A stretch of DNA of 64,000 nucleotides from Nevskia soli DSM 19509 (lineage in GTDB: Bacteria > Pseudomonadota > Gammaproteobacteria > Nevskiales > Nevskiaceae). This document shows positions 58,852 through 64,000 of the stretch, in pieces. The stretch is from assembly GCF_000711955.1 (NCBI RefSeq), contig NZ_JONR01000020.1, positions 45,055 to 109,054 on the forward strand, in the 5' to 3' direction. Below the pieces are notes generated by a model. The model saw only the letters and a list, made by a program, of their open reading frames with translations, was not told where the DNA came from and ran no database searches. A program made the position numbers and the translations under genes. Every line of letters begins with the position of its first letter. The first letter of the stretch is position 1.

Positions 58852-61209
58852 ATGGTGCGAGTCAAGAACACGTCGGCGATCCTGTCGCTGGCAGGCGCAA
58901 TCTCGATCATCGCGGTTCCGGTGCGAGCGGATGAAACACCGCAGCCTGCGGCGCAGGTTCCGGTTCAGGCCGACGCCGTGACGCCGGCACCCGCCTCCCC
59001 GACTCCGGCCAAGGCGGCGGAACAGGGTGCGACCGAAACCCTGGGGCAGGTCGTGGTCACCGCGCAAAAGCGCGAGCAGAAATTGCAGGACGTGCCCATC
59101 GCCGTTACGGCCATTACCGCCAAGGAACTGGAGTCCCGCGGCATCCAGGACATCGCTGACCTGAGCGCCCTGTCACCGGGCTTGCAGGTCGAGAAATCGC
59201 CGGCCAACGGCTCCATCTCGCAGGTGGCCATCCGCGGCAATGTGCAGATCAATCCCGCCATCTACTGGGATACGGCGGTCGGCGTCTACATGGACGGCGT
59301 TTACCTGGGCAAGTCGCAGGGTTCGGTCTTCGATGTGGTCGATCTCAACCGCGTCGAAGTGCTGCGCGGCCCGCAGGGAACCCTGTATGGACGCAACACC
59401 ATCGGCGGCGCCATCAACCTGGTGACGCGCAAGCCCACCGGTGTGTTCGGCGGCGATGCCAGCGTATCCGCCGGCAACTATGGCTCGCATGTCGAGAAGC
59501 TGTCGCTGGACCTGCCCAAGGTCAGCATCGCCAGCATCTCGCTCGGCGTCATTTCCGACCGGCGCGACGGTTGGGTCAATACCACGCCCGGTAGTTCCAC
59601 CGACAATCTCAACAACCGCGGCAACACCGGCCTGCGCCTGGCCGCGAATTTCGCCCTGACGCGCGATCTGCAAGCCGACTATCGTTTCGACAAGACCAAC
59701 ATCGACGAGAATGGCGAGTTCGGCCAGCTCTACAGCATCGATTCCGGCTTTTCGCTGTATCCGGCGCTCGCACCCTACGCCTCGAAGGATCGGCAGACCA
59801 CCGCCAGCGTCGATGCGCCCTCGTTCGAAAATGTGCATACCGAGGGCCATTCGCTGACCCTCACCTGGAATGCAGGCGGCAACAACACGCTCAAGTCGAT
59901 CAGCGCCTACCGCCATCTCGATAGCCGCGATGCGGCGGACTACGATGGCTCTCCGACTCCGGTGGCGGCGACGCAAAGGCTGACCAAGTATCACCAGGTC
60001 TCGCAGGAATTGCAGTGGGTCGGCCATCTCGACCGCTGGAACTACGTCGGCGGCCTCTACTACTTCCACGACGACGGCTATACCAATAACCCGCAGACCT
60101 TCTTCTTCGGCGGTGCGCAATACGATTCGCAGTACGGCACTCGCACCGACGCCTGGGCACCTTATGGTCAGGTCGACTACAAGGTACTCGACAATTTGAC
60201 CCTGACAGCGGGCGTTCGCTACACCGAAGAACTCAAGGCTCTGGATCGCATCTTCGGCTACTGCACCGGTCCTGCTTGTGCGACGCCGGGGGGGTATCAA
60301 TACCTCATTCCGCAGGGCACTCATGCATTCGGCAGATTCGAGGCTTTCACGCCCTCATTCACTGCGGCTTACAAGGTCAGCGAAAACCTCAATACCTATT
60401 TTCGCTTTGCAGAAGGGTTCAAAAGCGGCGGCTTCAATGGCGAGTTCAGCGATGTGACTCAGACAAGTGAGGCCAACATCACGGAAACCAAGACGCCTTT
60501 CCAGCCGGAAAAGCAGATAACGTTCGAGCTGGGCGAGAAATCATCTTACTTCGGCGGCAAGGCAGAATTGAATGCTGCGATGTTCCTGAACAACGTCAGG
60601 AACCTGCAGGAATCGATCTTCACCGGAAATGGTGCGGCTTCATCGACCATCCGCAACGCCGGCCAGGCGATCGTGCGCGGCATCGAGCTGGAAGGCGCGG
60701 TGACGCCAGTGCGCGGCACGCGTTTATCCGCCAACTATGCCTACCTCGATGCACACTACAACTCTTTCAGGGATGCCGATCAGCAGGTCAAGGACAACCG
60801 TGCCTTCGTTCACGCGCCACGCAATACCTTCAATCTGGTGGCCGACAGCAAGTTCCTGCGCACCTCCTGGGGCACCTTCGAGGCTCTGGCCGACTACGCC
60901 TATACCACTTCGTACTACCTGTATCCCTACCAGCTTAGCGGTCCCGGTGCGCAGGGCTATGACAAGAACAAGCAAGTCGCCGGAAACACCCGGGTCAAGA
61001 GCTACGGCCTGCTCAACCTGCGCCTGGCCTTGAACCAGATTCCGCTGGGAAGCTCCATCAGCGGCGATGTGGCGGTCTGGGCCCGCAACGTCACCAACGA
61101 AGCGGTGGCGACCAACCTGATCGATTTCGGCCCCGGTTTCGGCAGCCTGACCGAAGCCTACTTCAACGATCCCCGCACCTTCGGCATCACCGGCACCGTC
61201 CACTTCTGA
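58852..61209 (+). CDS. TonB-dependent outer-membrane receptor
   Basis: 785 residues: signal to about residue 27, an Ala/Pro-rich linker, then the TonB-box/plug start ETLGQVVVTAQKREQKLQDVP. The plug continues (VEVLRGPQGTLYGRNTIGGAINLVTRKP), followed by a 22-strand barrel ending in GITGTVHF with the terminal Phe. It belongs to the sphingomonad-like substrate receptors rather than siderophore ones. GAGGAGAGGAA precedes ATG 58852. Ten bases separate it from the flavoprotein, suggesting shared substrate handling. Confidence 0.95.
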   Translation: MVRVKNTSAILSLAGAISIIAVPVRADETPQPAAQVPVQADAVTPAPASPTPAKAAEQGATETLGQVVVTAQKREQKLQDVPIAVTAITAKELESRGIQDIADLSALSPGLQVEKSPANGSISQVAIRGNVQINPAIYWDTAVGVYMDGVYLGKSQGSVFDVVDLNRVEVLRGPQGTLYGRNTIGGAINLVTRKPTGVFGGDASVSAGNYGSHVEKLSLDLPKVSIASISLGVISDRRDGWVNTTPGSSTDNLNNRGNTGLRLAANFALTRDLQADYRFDKTNIDENGEFGQLYSIDSGFSLYPALAPYASKDRQTTASVDAPSFENVHTEGHSLTLTWNAGGNNTLKSISAYRHLDSRDAADYDGSPTPVAATQRLTKYHQVSQELQWVGHLDRWNYVGGLYYFHDDGYTNNPQTFFFGGAQYDSQYGTRTDAWAPYGQVDYKVLDNLTLTAGVRYTEELKALDRIFGYCTGPACATPGGYQYLIPQGTHAFGRFEAFTPSFTAAYKVSENLNTYFRFAEGFKSGGFNGEFSDVTQTSEANITETKTPFQPEKQITFELGEKSSYFGGKAELNAAMFLNNVRNLQESIFTGNGAASSTIRNAGQAIVRGIELEGAVTPVRGTRLSANYAYLDAHYNSFRDADQQVKDNRAFVHAPRNTFNLVADSKFLRTSWGTFEALADYAYTTSYYLYPYQLSGPGAQGYDKNKQVAGNTRVKSYGLLNLRLALNQIPLGSSISGDVAVWARNVTNEAVATNLIDFGPGFGSLTEAYFNDPRTFGITGTVHF

Positions 61210-61218
61210 GTCCGCACC

Positions 61219-62703
61219 ATGACCGCATCGTATTCACGCAACCAGGCCTGCCGTCTTTCCCATGTGCCGGGCTGGGACCTGGAAACCGATGTGGTGGTGG
61301 TCGGCTTCGGCGCCGCGGGCGCCTGCGCCAGCCTGGAAGCGGTGCAGGCCGGGGCGAAGGTGACGCTGTTCGAGGTCACCGCGGGCAGCGGCGGCACCTC
61401 GGCCATGTCCGGCGGCGAGATGTATGTCGGCGGCAGCGGCGGCACGCCGATCCAGCGCAGCGCCGGATTCCACGACGATACCGAAGACCTGTACCAGTAC
61501 CTGCTGATGGCCGGCGGCCCCAATGCCGACGCGGACAAGGTGCGCGCCTACGCCGACAACAGCCTCGGGCATTTCGAGTGGCTGCAGGCGCAGGGCGTGA
61601 AGTACAAGAACTCCTTCATCCCGCAGCGCATCGTCGAGCCCAGCACCGACGACTGCCTGATCTGGAGCGGCAGCGAGGAAGCCTGGCCCTTCGTAGAGCA
61701 GGCCAAGCCCTGTCCGCGCGGCCATACGCCGCAGTGGCTGGGCATGGGCGGTGGCAAGTATTTGATGGACGTACTGGCGCAGCGGGTCGATGCGGCCGGC
61801 GTGGACGTGCGCTACAACGCGCGCGTGCTGGCGCTGATTGCGGATGACGATGGCCGCGTGCACGGCGTGGTGGTGAAGCTCGACGGCAGGGACTGCTTCG
61901 TGCGCGCGCGCCGCGGCGTGATCCTCTGCGCCGGCGGCTTCGTCATGAACCGCGACATGGTACGGCGCCACGCGCCGCACCTGCTGCGCTCGCAGCATCC
62001 CATCGGCACCGTCGACGACGGTTCCGGCATCCTGCTCGGCCAGAGCGTGGGCGGCGCCGCCATCAACATGAACGAGGGCTTCGTCACCTTGCCCTGGTAT
62101 CCGCCGGAATCGCTGATCAAGGGCATCTTCGTCAACGAGCGCGGCCAGCGCTTCATCAACGAGGACTGCTATCACGGCCGCGTCTCGCAGCACATCATCC
62201 AGCAGGCCGGAAACCGCATTTTCCTGCTGCAGGATCACGAGACCTACGCCGAGCCCGAGTTCGGCAAGTTCTCCAACATCACCATCGCGGCGGCGGGCGA
62301 AACCTGGGCCGAGGTGGAGAAGGACCTCGACCTGCCGCAGGGTTCGCTGCTGGCCACGGTGGAGCTCTACAACCGCTACGCGCAGGAAGGCACGGACCCG
62401 CTGTTCCACAAGGGCGCGAAGTGGCTCAAGCCGCTCACCACGCCGCCCTTCGTGGCCCTGGACTGCCGCATCGACATCTGCTTCTACTCGCACTTCACCC
62501 TGGGCGGCCTGGATACACTGCCGACCGGCGAAGTGCTCAACGCCGACCGCCAGCCCGTGCCCGGCCTGTACGCCGCCGGCCGCACCGCCTGCGGCCTGCC
62601 GCGCTGGGGAGCCGGCTACAGTTCCGGCATGTCGCTGGCCGATGCCACGTACTTCGGGCGGCAGGCGGGCCTGCGTGCGGCGAGCACAGCGCCGGTGGTT
62701 TAG
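61219..62703 (+). CDS. FAD-dependent dehydrogenase of the 3-ketosteroid-delta1-dehydrogenase/fumarate-reductase type
   Basis: 494 residues. N-terminal FAD site VVGFGAAGACASLEAVQAG near residue 28, GGTSAMSGGEMYVGG, GGGKYLMDVLAQRV, and C-terminal PGLYAAGRTACGLPRWGAGY followed by SSGMSLADA. Relatives introduce double bonds into ketosteroids or reduce enoates. No signal peptide. It starts 10 bp after the TonB receptor, so both are probably used for one hydrophobic or sterol-like substrate (inference). Its last four bases overlap the convergent neighbour. Confidence 0.87.
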   Translation: MTASYSRNQACRLSHVPGWDLETDVVVVGFGAAGACASLEAVQAGAKVTLFEVTAGSGGTSAMSGGEMYVGGSGGTPIQRSAGFHDDTEDLYQYLLMAGGPNADADKVRAYADNSLGHFEWLQAQGVKYKNSFIPQRIVEPSTDDCLIWSGSEEAWPFVEQAKPCPRGHTPQWLGMGGGKYLMDVLAQRVDAAGVDVRYNARVLALIADDDGRVHGVVVKLDGRDCFVRARRGVILCAGGFVMNRDMVRRHAPHLLRSQHPIGTVDDGSGILLGQSVGGAAINMNEGFVTLPWYPPESLIKGIFVNERGQRFINEDCYHGRVSQHIIQQAGNRIFLLQDHETYAEPEFGKFSNITIAAAGETWAEVEKDLDLPQGSLLATVELYNRYAQEGTDPLFHKGAKWLKPLTTPPFVALDCRIDICFYSHFTLGGLDTLPTGEVLNADRQPVPGLYAAGRTACGLPRWGAGYSSGMSLADATYFGRQAGLRAASTAPVV

Positions 62704-63725
62704 CCGCCCACGATCTTCTCCACCGCACCCGAAAGATAGAAGTCCTGCAGGTTGCGCCGCACCATCGGCTCCAGCAAGCCGCGCTTGTTCAGCCCCTCGA
62801 TCAGCTTCGGCGCGAAGCGCATGGCGTCGGCCACGATCATGTCGCGGCTGATGCCGATCTCTTCCAGGATCTCGCCCAGCGAGCTGTCCTCGTAGCGGTC
62901 GAAGAAGCCGTCCACGCCGGCGTCGATCAGGGTCACATACCAGTCGGTCTTGCGCAGCTGGTGCCAGTATTCGTAGCCGATGACGAAGAAGTCCTCGATG
63001 TCCGAACCGCGCAGGTAGTCGCGGAACAGCGAAACCTTGCTGTGCTTGAGCTGCTCCCACACGTCCAGCGCCACTTCGCGGATCGAGGCCTCGTCGAAGC
63101 GGTCGAGCAGGAAGCGGCGGCTCTCCAACAGGGTCGACTGGATGTTGCGTGAGACATAGCCCTTCAGCCGCTCCTCGATGGCGCCTTCCAGCTTCGGCGC
63201 CGCGCGGTTCATCATCGACTTGCCCAGCTTCATCGCGGCACCGGCGCCGGGGATGTTGCCGGTGAGCTTGTTCTGGGTGAGGTAACCCTTGATGCCGTGG
63301 TAGACGATGTCCGCCGCCAGGGCCGAGTAGATCGGGTTGGCCACCGATTCGTCCAGGAGGCGGGTGCGCAGTTCCTTCATCTCGAGCAGCTTGTCGAGGA
63401 CCTCCGTGAACTGCTGGTCGGAGAGCAGTTCGCCCAGGCGGGTCTGCTCATGGATTTTGTGCGCATGCAGGCGCTGCGCGATGTCGGCCACCAGTTCGGG
63501 AATGCCGGCGTTCAGTTCCAGCTTCACCGCATAGACCCGCACCGTCTCCTTCACCGCCGCGCGGGTGACCACGTCCTTCAGGCTCAGGCGCTCGGCGTCG
63601 GCCAGCAGGGCATCGACTTCGCGCTCGATGCGCGGGCGCAGCGCCTTGCCCTCGAACTGACCCAGCATGAAGGCGACGTGCGCCTCGAGCAGGGCTTCGG
63701 CGGTAGTGGGCTTCTTCTTGGCCAA
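62700..63725 (-). CDS. Unrecognised 341-residue helical protein
   Basis: I do not recognise the family. The start is TTG 63725 (MAKKKPTTAEALLEAHVAF). The chain is mostly charged amphipathic helix with no membrane span or signal. Distinct stretches are IVYHGIKGYLTQNKL, NIPGAGAAMKLGKSMMNRAAP and a C-terminal FFVIGYEYWHQLRKTDWY followed by VTLIDAGVDGFFDRY. GC and codon use match neighbours. It is convergent with the flavoprotein and has no obvious operon partner. Confidence 0.7.
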   Translation of the reverse strand: MAKKKPTTAEALLEAHVAFMLGQFEGKALRPRIEREVDALLADAERLSLKDVVTRAAVKETVRVYAVKLELNAGIPELVADIAQRLHAHKIHEQTRLGELLSDQQFTEVLDKLLEMKELRTRLLDESVANPIYSALAADIVYHGIKGYLTQNKLTGNIPGAGAAMKLGKSMMNRAAPKLEGAIEERLKGYVSRNIQSTLLESRRFLLDRFDEASIREVALDVWEQLKHSKVSLFRDYLRGSDIEDFFVIGYEYWHQLRKTDWYVTLIDAGVDGFFDRYEDSSLGEILEEIGISRDMIVADAMRFAPKLIEGLNKRGLLEPMVRRNLQDFYLSGAVEKIVGG

Positions 63726-64000
63726 GGGATCGTTTTCCGGCGCGCTGGGGATTCAGGCGCCGACACTCTCTCACATCCGCCCGGCTGGCAATGGCCGTTG
63801 CGCGGTCCACCCCTGCGCTTTGGCAAATCGCATCCAGGGTGCAAGCCTTAGAGCCTGTAACAGAATGAATCGCACCTGCGTTGCAGTCCAAAATCGCGCC
63901 AAGGCGGCCCCTCCCGCACCCACCTCGTTACGCTCGGGCACCGTGTCGGGGCCGCCCTGGCGCGATTTTGGGCGCAACCCTTCGGGACGGGGCCATTTTT
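63726..64000. other. Gene-free right end with a long inverted repeat
   Basis: No gene seen. The 24-base arms 63888-63911 and 63948-63971 are complementary with one mismatch (core CAAAATCGCGCC / GGCGCGATTTTG), separated by 36 bp. AGAGCCTGTAACAGAATG near 63850 has the look of an IS or MITE end, but no transposase is visible before the window closes. Confidence 0.6.

Overview
The window is a GC-rich, densely coded bacterial chromosome segment. Gene content and order point to a gammaproteobacterium. The gshB / yqgE / ruvX / pyrB / pyrC' block next to pilG-chpA matches the layout I know from Pseudomonas. The wax-ester-synthase-like acyltransferase, the GlyGly-CTERM-like protein, the TonB-dependent receptor and the palindromic intergenic repeats would suit a Xanthomonadales/Nevskiales-type relative, but that placement is inference. 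I saw no rRNA, tRNA, phage, transposase or CRISPR array.

0-15 kb: a leftward run gshA, mmcQ/yjbR, gshB, yqgE, ruvX, pyrB, pyrC' (dead dihydroorotase), pilH and a truncated gene at the left edge. Most junctions are 4-bp ATGA overlaps. Divergently, pilG, pilI, a 2,105-residue chpA and a chpC-like gene encode the twitching/surface-sensing chemosensory system. The receptor gene pilJ is missing between pilI and chpA; that gap holds three hairpins instead.

15-28 kb: accessory lipid and hydrolase genes. These are a LuxR-type regulator, a WS/DGAT acyltransferase, an alpha/beta hydrolase with its own TetR gene, a CDF metal exporter and a molybdopterin/pentapeptide-repeat fusion. An HSL-type esterase plus Baeyer-Villiger-type monooxygenase pair lies opposite an AraC regulator, followed by a secreted hydrolase with a GlyGly-CTERM-like tail. 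Two gene-free stretches (14.7-15.6 and 21.8-22.7 kb) carry three copies of a roughly 350-bp repeat whose hairpins differ by compensatory base changes.

28-49 kb: an ABC exporter with a metallo-beta-lactamase-fold protein and a PLP dehydratase, a molybdopterin oxidoreductase, a ParDE-type toxin-antitoxin pair with a perfect palindrome, and housekeeping genes (rsmE, dihydroorotase, tag, cysS, gcdH). Scattered here are three tiny, previously unlisted single-span membrane proteins that resemble one another.

49-64 kb: a complete malonate decarboxylase operon (mdcABCDEGH) behind a GntR regulator that has a palindrome over its start, with a divergent MFS transporter. Then come a diheme cytochrome c, a TonB-dependent receptor coupled to a KstD/fumarate-reductase-like flavoprotein, and an unrecognised 341-residue protein. 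Malonate would be taken up, decarboxylated on the MdcC carrier and fed to central metabolism as acetyl units.
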